From an uncultured Eubacteriales bacterium (lineage in GTDB: Bacteria; Bacillota; Clostridia; Oscillospirales; Oscillospiraceae), in NCBI GenBank assembly GCA_900552725.1, contig USAT01000016.1, forward strand, positions 1-27,596: a stretch of DNA of 27,596 nucleotides. The letters are read 5' to 3'. Within the stretch, counting starts at the first letter, position 1. The number at the start of each line of letters is the position of its first letter. The notes beneath the pieces are model-generated. The model was not told the origin of the DNA, ran no database searches, and worked only from the letters and a program-made list of their open reading frames with translations. This document shows positions 13,812 through 23,297 of this stretch, in pieces. The translations under genes and the position numbers were made by a program.

Positions 13812-14542
13812 TGGGCCTGTTCCAGAAGAAGCATGCAACGGCGGGACAGGTGGACATGGGCCGCCTGCCCCGCCACATCGCTATTATTATGGACGGCAAC
13901 GGTCGTTGGGCAAAGAAGCGGGGGCTTCCGCGCACTGCCGGCCATAAAGTAGGCGCGGAGGTATTCCGGGATATCGCCACCTATTGTCAGGAGCTGGGCC
14001 TGGAGTATCTGACCATTTACGCCTTTTCCACCGAGAACTGGAAGCGTCCCAAGGACGAGGTGGACACCCTGATGAGCCTGCTGGAGCAGTATCTGCAGGA
14101 GGCCATCGACACCATGGAGCGGGATCACATCCGGCTGAAGATCCTGGGCGACACAACGGCGCTTTCCCCCAGGCTGCAGCAGATGATCGCCGAGACCAAC
14201 GCCATCTCCACCCACTATCAGGGCTTTCAGGCCAACATCTGCCTGAACTACGGCGGCCGGGCCGAGATCTTGCGGGCCGCCCGCCTGTGCGCCGAGAGCG
14301 GCGAGGAATGGACGGAGGAGAATTTCAGCAAGTACCTGTGGTCGGCGGGCATCCCCGACCCGGAGCTGATCATCCGCCCCAGCGGTGAGCTGCGGCTGAG
14401 CAATTTCCTGCTGTGGCAGTGCGCCTACAGCGAGTTTTATTTCTGCGACACCCTGTGGCCGGATTTCAAGCGCCGGGACCTGGATCTGGCGATCATTGAT
14501 TTTCAGCATAGAGACAGACGTTTCGGCGGCGTGAAGGCGTAA
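13811..14542 (+). CDS. uppS: Undecaprenyl diphosphate synthase (cis-prenyltransferase)
   Basis: The 243-residue enzyme condenses farnesyl-PP with IPP units to the C55 lipid carrier for peptidoglycan and wall polymers. Hallmarks are IAIIMDGNGRWAKKRG with catalytic D28, FSTENWKRP, and RPSGELRLSNFLLWQCAYSEFYF near the C-terminus. The start overlaps the frr stop by one base. It links to dxr and ispG downstream, which make the IPP. The product acts at the inner face of the membrane. Confidence 0.97.
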   Translation: MGLFQKKHATAGQVDMGRLPRHIAIIMDGNGRWAKKRGLPRTAGHKVGAEVFRDIATYCQELGLEYLTIYAFSTENWKRPKDEVDTLMSLLEQYLQEAIDTMERDHIRLKILGDTTALSPRLQQMIAETNAISTHYQGFQANICLNYGGRAEILRAARLCAESGEEWTEENFSKYLWSAGIPDPELIIRPSGELRLSNFLLWQCAYSEFYFCDTLWPDFKRRDLDLAIIDFQHRDRRFGGVKA

Positions 14543-14571
14543 AGATTTCGGCGGCCATCGTCAAACGCTTC

Positions 14572-14600
14572 GTAGGGCGGGACCCATGTGTCCCGCCACC
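14572..14600. repeat. GTAGGGCGGGACC hairpin module
   Basis: GGCGGGAC, the CCATGT loop and GTCCCGCC form a hairpin beginning with GTAG. It is the first of four modules in the 470-base uppS-cdsA gap. Confidence 0.75.
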
Positions 14601-14631
14601 CAATGATGCGACGGGGTATCGGCGGTTGGTT

Positions 14632-14658
14632 GTAGGGGCGACCCTTGCGGTCGCCCGC
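14632..14658. repeat. GTAGGGGCGACC hairpin module, second copy
   Basis: Identical to 10737-10763: GTAGGGGCGACC, loop CTTG, GGTCGCCC. Confidence 0.8.
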
Positions 14659-14686
14659 ATAAATGCAATGGTTTCAATAGACCGTT

Positions 14687-14771
14687 GTAGGGGGCGGCGT
14701 CCCCGACGCCCCGTGCGGCGAACGATGGCATTTCCGGTAAACGGCGGGCCGTCGAGGACGCCGGCCCCTAC
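14687..14771. repeat. 85-bp palindromic repeat unit
   Basis: A full copy with arms GTAGGGGGCGGCGTCCCCG and GTCGAGGACGCCGGCCCCTAC. The centre GGCATTTCCGGTAAACGG is shared nearly exactly with the units at 10805 and 19192. It lies in the middle of the housekeeping run. Confidence 0.88.
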
Positions 14772-14828
14772 GGAACGTTTGTCGAACCCGGTGCGTATGA
14801 CGTGCGGCGACATGACCGGCAAACACCC

Positions 14829-14930
14829 GTAGGGCGGGGTGACCCTGTTGCGGTACCCAAAATTCCGCTGCGGCATTTAAGCCGCCGAAATTTTGACCGC
14901 GGCCTGCCACTGGCAGCGCTCGGATCGCTC
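14829..14930. repeat. CGGTACCCAAAATT module
   Basis: It begins GTAGGGCGGGGTGACC and contains CGGTACCCAAAATTCCGC, GAAATTTTGACCGCGG and CAGCGCTCGGATCGCTCC. The same parts occur at about 287-409. The AAAATT and AATTTT parts form an inverted repeat. No gene or certain promoter is seen between 14543 and 15012. Confidence 0.7.
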
Positions 14931-15012
14931 CCCACACCCCGCCGCCGATGATGCGGCGCGGTATCGTATCCCCTTCGTATTTTTTCTAACCCTTACATAA
15001 CAAGGAGCAACT

Positions 15013-15849
15013 ATGTTACAGAGAATTCTCGTGGCGGTGGTGGGTATCCCGCTGCTGCTGTTCGTTCTGATCATCGCCCCGGACTGGGCTACGGCGGCAC
15101 TTCTGTGCGCGCTGTGCGCCGTGGGCGCCCATGAGCTGCTGGCGGCGGCCTGCCGCAAGGAGCTGTGCCGCCGGTGGTGGGGCCTGAGCGCCATCATGGG
15201 CGTGACGGTGGTGCTGCGCACCTATCTGGCCGGGAGCGGCCAGGCGGGCGCGGCGGCGCTGATGACCTGGCTGCTGGCGGCGTGGCTGGTGCTGCTGTTC
15301 GTCAGCGTGGTGGTGGAATACGGCACGGAGCGGGCGCTGGCCTTCCGTGACGTGTGCGCCATCCTGGTGGCGGGTGTGGCCATCCCCATGGCCTTCCAGT
15401 GCCTGATGGCGCTGCGGCTGCTGGAGCACGGCGGCGGTCTGGTGATGATCCCGCTGGTGGCCGCCTTCTGCTCCGACTCGGCGGCCCTGTTCGCCGGGAT
15501 GGCCCTGGGCAAGCACAAGCTGGCGCCCCGGGTCAGCCCCAAGAAGACCGTGGAGGGCTCTGTGGGCGGCCTGCTGGGCGGTATGCTGGGCATGATCATC
15601 TTCCGCATCATCTTCTTCCTGGTGACGGAGGTGCAGCTCAACATCGCCTGGTGCCTGCTGCTGGGCCTGGTGGGCGCGGTGATGGGCCAGCTGGGCGACC
15701 TGAGCTTCTCCGCCATCAAGCGGGAGTGCGGCGTGAAGGACTACGGCCGCCTGCTGCCCGGTCACGGCGGCGTATTGGATCGCTTTGACAGCGTGATCTT
15801 CGCCTCGCCCATCGTGTGGCTGATCATCAAGAGCATTACCCTGTATTGA
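15013..15849 (+). CDS. cdsA: Phosphatidate cytidylyltransferase
   Basis: The 278-residue membrane enzyme makes CDP-diacylglycerol from phosphatidic acid and CTP, the branch point for phosphatidylglycerol and cardiolipin. About seven or eight hydrophobic helices are seen. The CDS signature S233-x-x-K-R...K-D...G-H-G-G-x-x-D-R-x-D (SAIKRECGVKDYGRLLPGHGGVLDRFDS) is complete. AAGGAG precedes the ATG at 15013. It follows uppS after a repeat-filled gap and is followed by dxr only ten bases later. Confidence 0.96.
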   Translation: MLQRILVAVVGIPLLLFVLIIAPDWATAALLCALCAVGAHELLAAACRKELCRRWWGLSAIMGVTVVLRTYLAGSGQAGAAALMTWLLAAWLVLLFVSVVVEYGTERALAFRDVCAILVAGVAIPMAFQCLMALRLLEHGGGLVMIPLVAAFCSDSAALFAGMALGKHKLAPRVSPKKTVEGSVGGLLGGMLGMIIFRIIFFLVTEVQLNIAWCLLLGLVGAVMGQLGDLSFSAIKRECGVKDYGRLLPGHGGVLDRFDSVIFASPIVWLIIKSITLY

Positions 15850-15859
15850 GGAACCAACT

Positions 15860-17011
15860 ATGACGAAAACCATTGCCCTGTTGGGCAGCACCGGGTCTAT
15901 CGGGCGGCAGACGCTGGCCGTGGCCCGGGAACTGAAGCTGCGGGTGGCCGCGCTGGCCGCCGGAAGCAGCGTGGACATGCTGGAGGCGCAGGCGCGGGAG
16001 TTCCACCCGCGCCTTGCGGTGCTTTATGACGCCGCCGCGGCGGAGGTGCTGCGGCAGCGGCTGCGCGATACGGACATCGAGGTGCTGTCGGGGCCCGAGG
16101 GCCTTCTGGCGGCGGCACAGGCCCAGGAGGCCGACACGGTGGTCACCGCCGTGGTGGGCAGCGTGGGACTGGAGCCCACGCTGGCGGCCATCCGTCTGGG
16201 GCGGCGCATCGCCCTGGCCAACAAGGAGACGCTGGTGTGCGCCGGTGAGCTGGTAATGGCCCAGGCGGCGGCATACGGCGCGGACATCGTGCCGGTGGAC
16301 AGCGAGCATTCCGCCATCTTCCAGTGCCTGCAGGGCTGCGCCGACCGGGGCGAGATCCGCCGCCTGATCCTGACCTGCTCCGGCGGGCCCTTCTTCGGCA
16401 AGCGCTATGAGGAGCTGGAGAGCATGACCCCCGCCGACGCCCTGAAGCATCCCAACTGGAGCATGGGCGCCAAGATCACCATCGACTCCGCCACGCTGAT
16501 GAACAAGGGGCTGGAGGTCATCGAGGCCATGCGGCTGTACGGTCTGCCCCTCGCTCAGGTGGAGGCGGTGGTGCACCGCCAGAGCGTCATCCACTCGCTG
16601 GTGGAGTTCCGGGACGGGGCCATGCTGGCCCAGCTGGGCACGCCGGACATGAAGCTGCCCATCCGCTACGCCATGACGTGGCCGCATCGGGCGGCATCGC
16701 CGGAGAAACCGCTGGATCTGCTCTCCTGCGGGGCGCTGACCTTCGCGCCCATCGACCAGGACGCCTTCCGCTGCTTCGCCATTGCGCGGCAGTGCGCCGC
16801 CGTGGGCGGCACCGCCTGCACCATTATGAACGCCGCCAACGAGGAGGCGGTGTGGGCGTTTCTGCGGGGGGAAAATTCCTTCAACGGCATCCACCGCACG
16901 GTGGAGGCGGCGCTGGATCGCGTGGCGGTGAAATACCGGCCAAGCCTTGCGGATATACTGGAAGCAGACCGTCTTGCCCGGGAAGCGGCGCGGGCGGTAC
17001 TGTCACGATAA
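15860..17011 (+). CDS. dxr: 1-deoxy-D-xylulose 5-phosphate reductoisomerase
   Basis: The 383-residue cytosolic enzyme is the first committed step of the MEP isoprenoid pathway, converting DXP to MEP with NADPH. The NADPH loop GSTGSIGRQTL is at residues 9-19 and NKETLV follows. Metal ligands D147 and E149 (DSEHSAIF) and E219 (NKGLEVIEA) are present, with the flexible-loop segment MTWPHRAASPEKP and the C-terminal bundle. Its length is near the E. coli enzyme. GAGG lies upstream of the ATG. It supplies the isoprenoid precursor used by uppS. Confidence 0.97.
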   Translation: MTKTIALLGSTGSIGRQTLAVARELKLRVAALAAGSSVDMLEAQAREFHPRLAVLYDAAAAEVLRQRLRDTDIEVLSGPEGLLAAAQAQEADTVVTAVVGSVGLEPTLAAIRLGRRIALANKETLVCAGELVMAQAAAYGADIVPVDSEHSAIFQCLQGCADRGEIRRLILTCSGGPFFGKRYEELESMTPADALKHPNWSMGAKITIDSATLMNKGLEVIEAMRLYGLPLAQVEAVVHRQSVIHSLVEFRDGAMLAQLGTPDMKLPIRYAMTWPHRAASPEKPLDLLSCGALTFAPIDQDAFRCFAIARQCAAVGGTACTIMNAANEEAVWAFLRGENSFNGIHRTVEAALDRVAVKYRPSLADILEADRLAREAARAVLSR

Positions 17012-17025
17012 AGGAACGGTAAGCT

Positions 17026-18096
17026 ATGACGACCATTTTGTATATTCTGGTGGCCATCCTCATCTTCGGCGTTCTCATCGCCGTCCATGAGCTGGGTCAC
17101 TTTCTGGCGGCCAAGGCCTGCGGCGTGACCGTCAACGAGTTCTCCATCGGCATGGGGCCCGCTCTGTGGAAAAAGCAGAAGGGCGAGACGCTGTACGCCC
17201 TGCGGGCCATCCCCTGCGGCGGCTTCTGCGCCATGGAGGGCGAGGACGAGGACTCCGACAATCCCCACGCCCTGTATCGCCAGGGCTTCTGGGTCAAGCT
17301 GGTGATCTTCGCCGCCGGGGCCTTCATGAACTTCGTCACGGGGCTGGTGATCCTGCTGATCCTGTACAGCGGGGCCAAGGCCTTCTACGATCCCACCATC
17401 ACCGCCTTTGCCGACGGCTGCCCGCTGGAAGCGGAAAACGGCCTGCAGGTGGGCGACACGCTGCTGTCCATCGACGGCGAGCGGGTGTATATGTACTCCG
17501 ACGTGGGGCTGCTGCTGGGCCTGAACCAGGACGGCACCTTCGACCTGGTGGTGCGCCGGAACGGGGAGAAGGTCACGCTGACGGACTTTCCCATGGAAAA
17601 GGCGGAATATCTGGATCAGAACGGCCAGCCCTACACCGGCTACGGCCTGCTGTTCGGCGTGAAGGAGGCCACGGTGGGCGACCGGCTGGCCAATAGCTGG
17701 AACAACGCCCTGGACTTCGTGCGGCTGGTGCGGCTGAGCCTGAAGATGCTGGTGACCGGCCAGGCGGGGCTCCGTGACCTCAGCGGCCCGGTGGGCATCG
17801 TGTCCACCATGACGGAGGTGGGCCAGTCCTCGGCCAATGTGGCGGCGGCCATCGAGAACATCGCCTATCTTGCGGCGCTGATCGCCGTGAACCTGGCGGT
17901 GATGAACCTGTTGCCCCTGCCGGCGCTGGACGGCGGCAAGATCTTCTTCATGGTGGTGAACGCCATCTCCATGGCGCTCATCAAGAAGCAGATCCCACTG
18001 AAATACGAGAACTATATCCACTTCGCGGGACTGGTGCTGCTGCTGGCGCTGATGGCGCTGGTGACCTTCAGCGACGTGTGGAAGCTGTTTACCTGA
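17026..18096 (+). CDS. rseP: Site-2 intramembrane zinc metalloprotease RseP/RasP
   Basis: The 356-residue membrane protease cuts membrane-bound anti-sigma factors and leftover signal peptides. H21-E-L-G-H25 in the first helix and the LPALDGGK motif with D302 near the C-terminus form the zinc site. A PDZ domain at about residues 125-185 (LEAENGLQVGDTLLSIDGERV) sits between helices. AAAGGA is ahead of the ATG, 14 bases after dxr. The position between dxr and ispG is the classical Firmicute arrangement. Specific substrates are not evident. Confidence 0.96.
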   Translation: MTTILYILVAILIFGVLIAVHELGHFLAAKACGVTVNEFSIGMGPALWKKQKGETLYALRAIPCGGFCAMEGEDEDSDNPHALYRQGFWVKLVIFAAGAFMNFVTGLVILLILYSGAKAFYDPTITAFADGCPLEAENGLQVGDTLLSIDGERVYMYSDVGLLLGLNQDGTFDLVVRRNGEKVTLTDFPMEKAEYLDQNGQPYTGYGLLFGVKEATVGDRLANSWNNALDFVRLVRLSLKMLVTGQAGLRDLSGPVGIVSTMTEVGQSSANVAAAIENIAYLAALIAVNLAVMNLLPLPALDGGKIFFMVVNAISMALIKKQIPLKYENYIHFAGLVLLLALMALVTFSDVWKLFT

Positions 18097-18110
18097 GAGA
18101 GGGCGAGGCT

Positions 18111-19148
18111 ATGAGCAGACAGATGAACATCGGCGGCGTGACCATCGGCGGCGGGGCGGACATCACCATCCAGTCCATGTGCAACACCGCCACCGAGGAT
18201 GTGGCCGCCACCGTGGCCCAGATCCTGCGGCTGGAGCAAGCGGGCTGCCAGATCATCCGGGTGGCCGTGCCCACCATGGCGGCGGCCGCCGCCATCGGCC
18301 GGATCAAAAAGGCCATCCACATCCCGCTGGTGGCGGACATCCACTTCGACTACAAATTGGCCCTCCGGTGCGCCGCCGAGGGGGTGGATAAGATCCGCAT
18401 CAACCCCGGCAACATCGGCGCCCAGGAGCGGGTACGGGCCGTGGCGGAGGCGTGCCGCGACCATCATATCCCCATCCGCATCGGCGTCAACGGTGGGTCG
18501 CTGGAGAAGCCGCTGCTGGCCAAGTACGGCGGCGTGACGGCCCAGGCGCTGGTGGACAGCGCCATGGGACATGTGCGCCTTTTGAACGACTGCGGGTTTG
18601 ACGACATCTGCCTGTCGGTGAAGTGCTCCCATGTGCCCACCAACATGGCGGCGTACACCCTGCTGTCCCGCGAGACGGACTATCCCCTGCACCTGGGGGT
18701 CACCGAGGCGGGCACGCCGGAGATGGGCGTGCTGAAATCCGCCATCGGCATCGGCGGCCTGCTGTGTCAGGGCGTCGGCGACACCATCCGGGTCAGTCTG
18801 ACCGCCGATCCCGTGGAGGAGGTGGCGGCGGCCAAGCGCATTCTGCAGGCGGCGGGCATCCGGAAGTCCGGGCCCGACCTGATCTCCTGCCCCACCTGCG
18901 GCCGGACGAAGTACGACATGATCCCCATCGCCCGTGAGGTGGAGCGGCGGCTCCAGGGCTGCACCAAGCCCATTACCGTGGCGGTGATGGGCTGCGCCGT
19001 CAACGGCCCCGGCGAGGCACGCAGCGCCGACGTGGGCATTGCCGGCGGCGACGGCGAGGGCTTGCTGTTCCGCAAGGGGGAGGTTTTATACAAGGTGCCC
19101 CAGGACAAGCTGGTGGACGCCCTGATGGCGGAGATCGAGCGGTTGTAA
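18111..19148 (+). CDS. ispG: 4-hydroxy-3-methylbut-2-enyl diphosphate synthase (flavodoxin)
   Basis: The 345-residue iron-sulfur enzyme converts methylerythritol cyclodiphosphate to HMBPP, the penultimate MEP step. A TIM barrel starts at NIGGVTIGGGADITIQSMCNT and contains KIRINPGNIG. The [4Fe-4S] ligands are C260, C263 (SCPTCGR) and C295 (MGCAVNGPGEA), followed by the expected glutamate. An in-frame ATG at 18078 would overlap rseP. The ATG at 18111 after GGGCGAGG starts the family sequence and is preferred. It is the short bacterial type without an inserted middle domain. Confidence 0.96.
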   Translation: MSRQMNIGGVTIGGGADITIQSMCNTATEDVAATVAQILRLEQAGCQIIRVAVPTMAAAAAIGRIKKAIHIPLVADIHFDYKLALRCAAEGVDKIRINPGNIGAQERVRAVAEACRDHHIPIRIGVNGGSLEKPLLAKYGGVTAQALVDSAMGHVRLLNDCGFDDICLSVKCSHVPTNMAAYTLLSRETDYPLHLGVTEAGTPEMGVLKSAIGIGGLLCQGVGDTIRVSLTADPVEEVAAAKRILQAAGIRKSGPDLISCPTCGRTKYDMIPIAREVERRLQGCTKPITVAVMGCAVNGPGEARSADVGIAGGDGEGLLFRKGEVLYKVPQDKLVDALMAEIERL

Positions 19149-19191
19149 GGGGTATTGGCGGCGGTTTTGCACCATGTTCTGGTGAACATTT

Positions 19192-19277
19192 GTAGGGGGC
19201 GGCGTCCTCGACGCCCCGCACGGCGAACGATGGTATTGCCGGTAAACGGACGGGCCGTCGGGGACGCCGGCCCCTAC
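19192..19277. repeat. 86-bp palindromic repeat unit between ispG and polC
   Basis: Arms GTAGGGGGCGGCGTCCTCG and GTCGGGGACGCCGGCCCCTAC are present. Here the C and T of the arms are swapped against other copies (CCTCG left, CGGGG right), which preserves pairing. The centre GGTATTGCCGGTAAACGG matches that at 14687. Confidence 0.88.
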
Positions 19278-19338
19278 GAAACAAACACCAACACCCACCC
19301 CAACCACACATCCACACACAGAGGAAAAGGACGAGATT

Positions 19339-22300
19339 ATGGCGGATAAAATACCGTTTTTTGATTTTTTTGACCGGTTCGTGCCGCCCCGTGAGCTGCG
19401 GCTGCTGCTGCATGACGCGGCGGTGACCGGCGGCGTGCTGAACCGGGCCGAGCGCACCATGGAGCTGGAGCTGCAGACCGGCGAGCATCTGCCCGACGCG
19501 GCGGTGGAGGCGGTGCGCCAGCTTCTGATGGAGGAGTACAAGCTGCGGCAGCTGCGCATCATGGTACACACCATCCAGCCCGGCAAGAAGGCCAGGGAGG
19601 TGCTGATGGGCAAGCCCATCAAGGGCAAGGCCATCCCCATGATAGACCTGAACCCCAAGATGGGCGCCATCGTGCTGGAGGGCAGGGTCTTTGCCGCGGA
19701 GCTCTATGAGACGCGGCGGCCGGGCCTGTGGTGCCTGACCTTCGACATGACCGACAACAAGGGCAGCGTCAGCGTCCGGAAGTACATGGACGACAAGGAG
19801 GCCAAGCCCCTGGACGGTCAGATCAAGGTGGGCATGTGGCTGCGGGTGCAGGGCTTCATCGAGCTGACCCGTGACGGCAAGGACATCCAGCTGCGGCCCA
19901 TGAACATCACCAAGATCGGCCACGAGGGCCGGAAGGACACCAACCCGGAGAAGCGGGTGGAGCTCCATCTCCACACCCGCATGTCCAACATGGACGCGCT
20001 GACCGACACGGCGTCGGTCATCAAGCAGGCCATCGACTGGGGCCACCCCGCCATCGCCATCACCGACCACGGCGTGGCACAGTCCTTCCCCGACGCGTGG
20101 CACACCGCCAAGGGGAAAATTAAAATTCTCTACGGCATCGAGGGGTACTTCGTCAACAATCTGGACGACCGCATCGCCGTTCACGGCGACCGGGATCAGC
20201 TCTTCGACGAGGAGATCGTCTGCTTCGACATCGAGACCACGGGTCTGAAGGTCACCACCGAGGCCATCACCGAGATCGGCGCGGTGGTGCTGAAAAACGG
20301 CCAGATCACCGACACGTTCCAGACCTTCGTCAATCCCCAGCGGCGGCTGACGCCGGAGATCATCGGCCTGACCGGCATCACCGACGCCATGCTGGCGGGG
20401 GCGCCCTCCCTGAAGGAGGCGCTGACGGCGTTCCTCACATTCGTCAACGGCCGCCCGCTGGCGGCTCACAACGCCCCCTTCGACATCGGCTTCATCCGGG
20501 CCGGGTGCGAAAAGGTGGGTCTGCCCTTTGAGCCCACCTACATCGACTCCCTGATCCTGGCGCAGAATCTGCTGCCGGAGCTGCACAAGTACAAGCTGGA
20601 CATCGTGGCGGAGTATCTGGATCTGCCCGCTTTCAACCACCACCGGGCCTCGGACGACGCGGGGATGGTGGCCTATATGCTGATCCCCTTCTTCGACAAG
20701 ATGCGCAAAGAGCTGCACATCGACCGCATCCAGCAGATCAACAACGAGATGGCCAAGCTGCGGCCCCAGGGCAGCAAGTCCAACCGCTTCCCCAAGCACA
20801 TCATCATCCTGGCCAAGAACAAGCTGGGCTTGAAGCACCTGTATCAGCTGATCACCGCCTCCAACCTGCAATACTTCCACCGGGTGCCCACCATCCCCAA
20901 GACGGAGCTGGCCGCCCACCGGGAGGGCCTAATCATCGGCTCGGCCTGCGAGGCGGGCGAGCTGTTCCGGGCCGTGGCGGAGCACCGGGACTGGCAGGAG
21001 CTGAAGCGCATCGCCCGCTTCTATGACTATCTGGAGATCCAGCCGGTGTGCAACAACATGTTCATGCTGCGCAACGGCGACGTGCAGTCGGTGGAGGAGC
21101 TGCGGGAGCTGAACCGCACCATCGTCCGCCTGGGCGAGGAGCTGGGCAAGCCCGTGTGCGCCACCGGCGACGTCCACTTCCAGGAGCCGGAGGACGAGGT
21201 GTACCGCCACATCCTGCTGGCCAGCAAGAAATTCTCCGACGCCGACGCGCCGCTGCCCATCTACTTCAAGACCACCACCGAGATGCTGGAGGAATTCTCC
21301 TATCTGGGGCCGGAAAAGGCCCGGGAGGTGGTCATCACCAACCCCCGGCACATCGCCGACCTGGTGGAGGAGATCGAGCTGCTGCCGCCGGGCCAGCTGT
21401 TCCCGCCCCGGCTGGCCAACTCCGAGCAGGAGCTGAACGACAAGGTGTGGGCCAAGTGCCACGCCATGTACGGCGACAACCCGCCCCAGCTCATCGTGGA
21501 TCGCCTGAACGTGGAGCTTGACAGCATCCTGGGCAAGTACGACGTGGTGTACATGTCCGCCCAAAAATTAGTGCAGCGGAGCCTGGAGAACGGCTATCTG
21601 GTGGGCTCACGAGGGTCTGTGGGCTCGTCGCTGGTGGCCTATATGTCCGGCATCACCGAGGTGAACTCCCTGCCGCCCCACTACTACTGCCCGGAGTGTC
21701 AGTATGTGGAGTTCCAACAGGATCCCCAGTACGGCTGCGGCGCGGACATGCCCGACAAGGTCTGTCCCCAGTGCGGCACCAAGCTGAAAAAGGACGGCTT
21801 TGACATCCCCTTTGAGACCTTCCTGGGCTACGGCGGCGGCAAGGTGCCGGATATCGACCTGAACTTCTCCGGCGAATATCAGGCCAAGGCCCACCGCCAC
21901 GCCATCGAGATGTTCGGCAAGACCCAGGTGTTCCGGGCCGGTACCATCGGCACCCTGGCGGAAAAGACCGCCTTCGGCATGGTGAAGAAGTATCTGGAGG
22001 AGAAGGGCGAGACCGCCTCCAACGCGGAGATGAACCGCCTGACCCAGGGCTGCGTGGGCGTGCGGCGCACCACGGGACAGCATCCCGGCGGCCTGGTGGT
22101 GGTGCCCGACGACATGGACGTGGAGGACTTCACCGCCGTGCAGCACCCCGCCGACGACGCCAACAGCGACACCATCACCACCCATTTCGAGTATCACTGC
22201 ATGGAGGACAACCTGCTGAAGCTGGACATGCTGGGCCATGATGACCCCACCATGATCAAGTACATGGAGGATCTCACCGGCGTCAACGCCCGGGAGATCC

Positions 22301-23283
22301 CCCTGGACGACCCGGACACCATGTCCATTTTCACCTCCTCCAGGGTGCTGGGCTATGAGAACGACGACCTGCTGGGCCCCACCGGCGCCGTGGCCATTCC
22401 GGAGTTCAACACCCGCTTTACCCGCCAGATGCTGGTGGACACCCAGCCGGACAACTTCAACACCCTGGTGCGTCTGTCCGGCTTCTCCCACGGCACCGAC
22501 GTGTGGCTGGGCAACGCCCGCGACCTGATCGTCAGCGGTACGGCCACGGTTCTGGAGACGGTGGGCTGCCGCGACGACATCATGCTGTACCTGATCTCCA
22601 TGGGGCTGGATCCCAAGATGAGCTTCAAGATCATGGAGGCGGTCCGTAAGGGCAAGGTGAAGAAGGGCGGCTTCCAGGAGGGCTGGGAGGAGGCCATGCG
22701 GGAGCATCAGGTGCCCGACTGGTACATCGAGTCCCTGGCCAAGATCGGCTATCTGTTCCCCAAGGCCCACGCTGTAGCCTATGTGATGATGGCCTTCCGT
22801 ATCGCCTGGTTCAAGGTGCACCGGCCCCTGGCCTTCTACGCCACCTTCTTCTCCATCCGGGCCAAGGCCTTCGACGCGGAGTACTGCTGCGCCGGTATCG
22901 ACGCGGTGAAGCGGAAGATCCGGGAGATCGAGAGCAACAAGGACGCCACCGCCGTGGAGCAGGATCTGATGGTGACGCTGGAGGTGTGCTATGAGTTCTA
23001 TCTCCGGGGCTTCCACTTCGAGACCATCAACATCTACGAGTCCGACGCCACCCACTTCCGCATCATCGGGGACGACGGACTGCTGCCCCCCTTCACCTCC
23101 GTCCACGGTCTGGGCGAGGCGGCGGCCATGGCCACGGTGGAGCAGCGCAAGGGCAAGGAATTCATCTCCGTGGAGGAATTTGCCCAGGTGTGCAACAAGC
23201 TCAGCAAGACCCACATCGAGCAGCTTCGTGCGCTGGGCGCCTTTGCCGGTATGGCGGAGACCAGCCAGGTGAGCCTGTTCTGA
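19339..23283 (+). CDS. polC: DNA polymerase III alpha subunit, Gram-positive PolC type
   Basis: The 1314-residue replicative polymerase has built-in proofreading. An N-terminal region and OB domain lie at about residues 100-205. The PHP domain starts at ELHLHTRMSNMDALT (about 206), interrupted as usual by a DEDDh exonuclease from FDIETTGL (about 295) to HHRASDDAG (about 435). A four-cysteine zinc site, CPEC...CPQCG, begins near 782, and the palm motif PDIDLNFSGE is near 836, followed by fingers and C-terminal domains. Length is slightly below the B. subtilis enzyme. The start is the ATG after GAGGAAAAGGA. It closes the housekeeping run. Confidence 0.97.
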   Translation: MADKIPFFDFFDRFVPPRELRLLLHDAAVTGGVLNRAERTMELELQTGEHLPDAAVEAVRQLLMEEYKLRQLRIMVHTIQPGKKAREVLMGKPIKGKAIPMIDLNPKMGAIVLEGRVFAAELYETRRPGLWCLTFDMTDNKGSVSVRKYMDDKEAKPLDGQIKVGMWLRVQGFIELTRDGKDIQLRPMNITKIGHEGRKDTNPEKRVELHLHTRMSNMDALTDTASVIKQAIDWGHPAIAITDHGVAQSFPDAWHTAKGKIKILYGIEGYFVNNLDDRIAVHGDRDQLFDEEIVCFDIETTGLKVTTEAITEIGAVVLKNGQITDTFQTFVNPQRRLTPEIIGLTGITDAMLAGAPSLKEALTAFLTFVNGRPLAAHNAPFDIGFIRAGCEKVGLPFEPTYIDSLILAQNLLPELHKYKLDIVAEYLDLPAFNHHRASDDAGMVAYMLIPFFDKMRKELHIDRIQQINNEMAKLRPQGSKSNRFPKHIIILAKNKLGLKHLYQLITASNLQYFHRVPTIPKTELAAHREGLIIGSACEAGELFRAVAEHRDWQELKRIARFYDYLEIQPVCNNMFMLRNGDVQSVEELRELNRTIVRLGEELGKPVCATGDVHFQEPEDEVYRHILLASKKFSDADAPLPIYFKTTTEMLEEFSYLGPEKAREVVITNPRHIADLVEEIELLPPGQLFPPRLANSEQELNDKVWAKCHAMYGDNPPQLIVDRLNVELDSILGKYDVVYMSAQKLVQRSLENGYLVGSRGSVGSSLVAYMSGITEVNSLPPHYYCPECQYVEFQQDPQYGCGADMPDKVCPQCGTKLKKDGFDIPFETFLGYGGGKVPDIDLNFSGEYQAKAHRHAIEMFGKTQVFRAGTIGTLAEKTAFGMVKKYLEEKGETASNAEMNRLTQGCVGVRRTTGQHPGGLVVVPDDMDVEDFTAVQHPADDANSDTITTHFEYHCMEDNLLKLDMLGHDDPTMIKYMEDLTGVNAREIPLDDPDTMSIFTSSRVLGYENDDLLGPTGAVAIPEFNTRFTRQMLVDTQPDNFNTLVRLSGFSHGTDVWLGNARDLIVSGTATVLETVGCRDDIMLYLISMGLDPKMSFKIMEAVRKGKVKKGGFQEGWEEAMREHQVPDWYIESLAKIGYLFPKAHAVAYVMMAFRIAWFKVHRPLAFYATFFSIRAKAFDAEYCCAGIDAVKRKIREIESNKDATAVEQDLMVTLEVCYEFYLRGFHFETINIYESDATHFRIIGDDGLLPPFTSVHGLGEAAAMATVEQRKGKEFISVEEFAQVCNKLSKTHIEQLRALGAFAGMAETSQVSLF

Positions 23284-23297
23284 CGGATCATAGACAA

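Noticed and set aside
14846..14930. CRISPR-like or tRNA-like signal in the uppS-cdsA gap
   Set aside because: The repeats are inverted and irregularly spaced with no uniform spacers, and no cloverleaf can be drawn; they are palindromic intergenic modules.
19000..20919. 639-codon minus-strand frame across ispG and polC
   Set aside because: Antisense to two clearly recognisable genes and crosses the repeat between them; composition is His/Leu/Val-rich as in other shadows.
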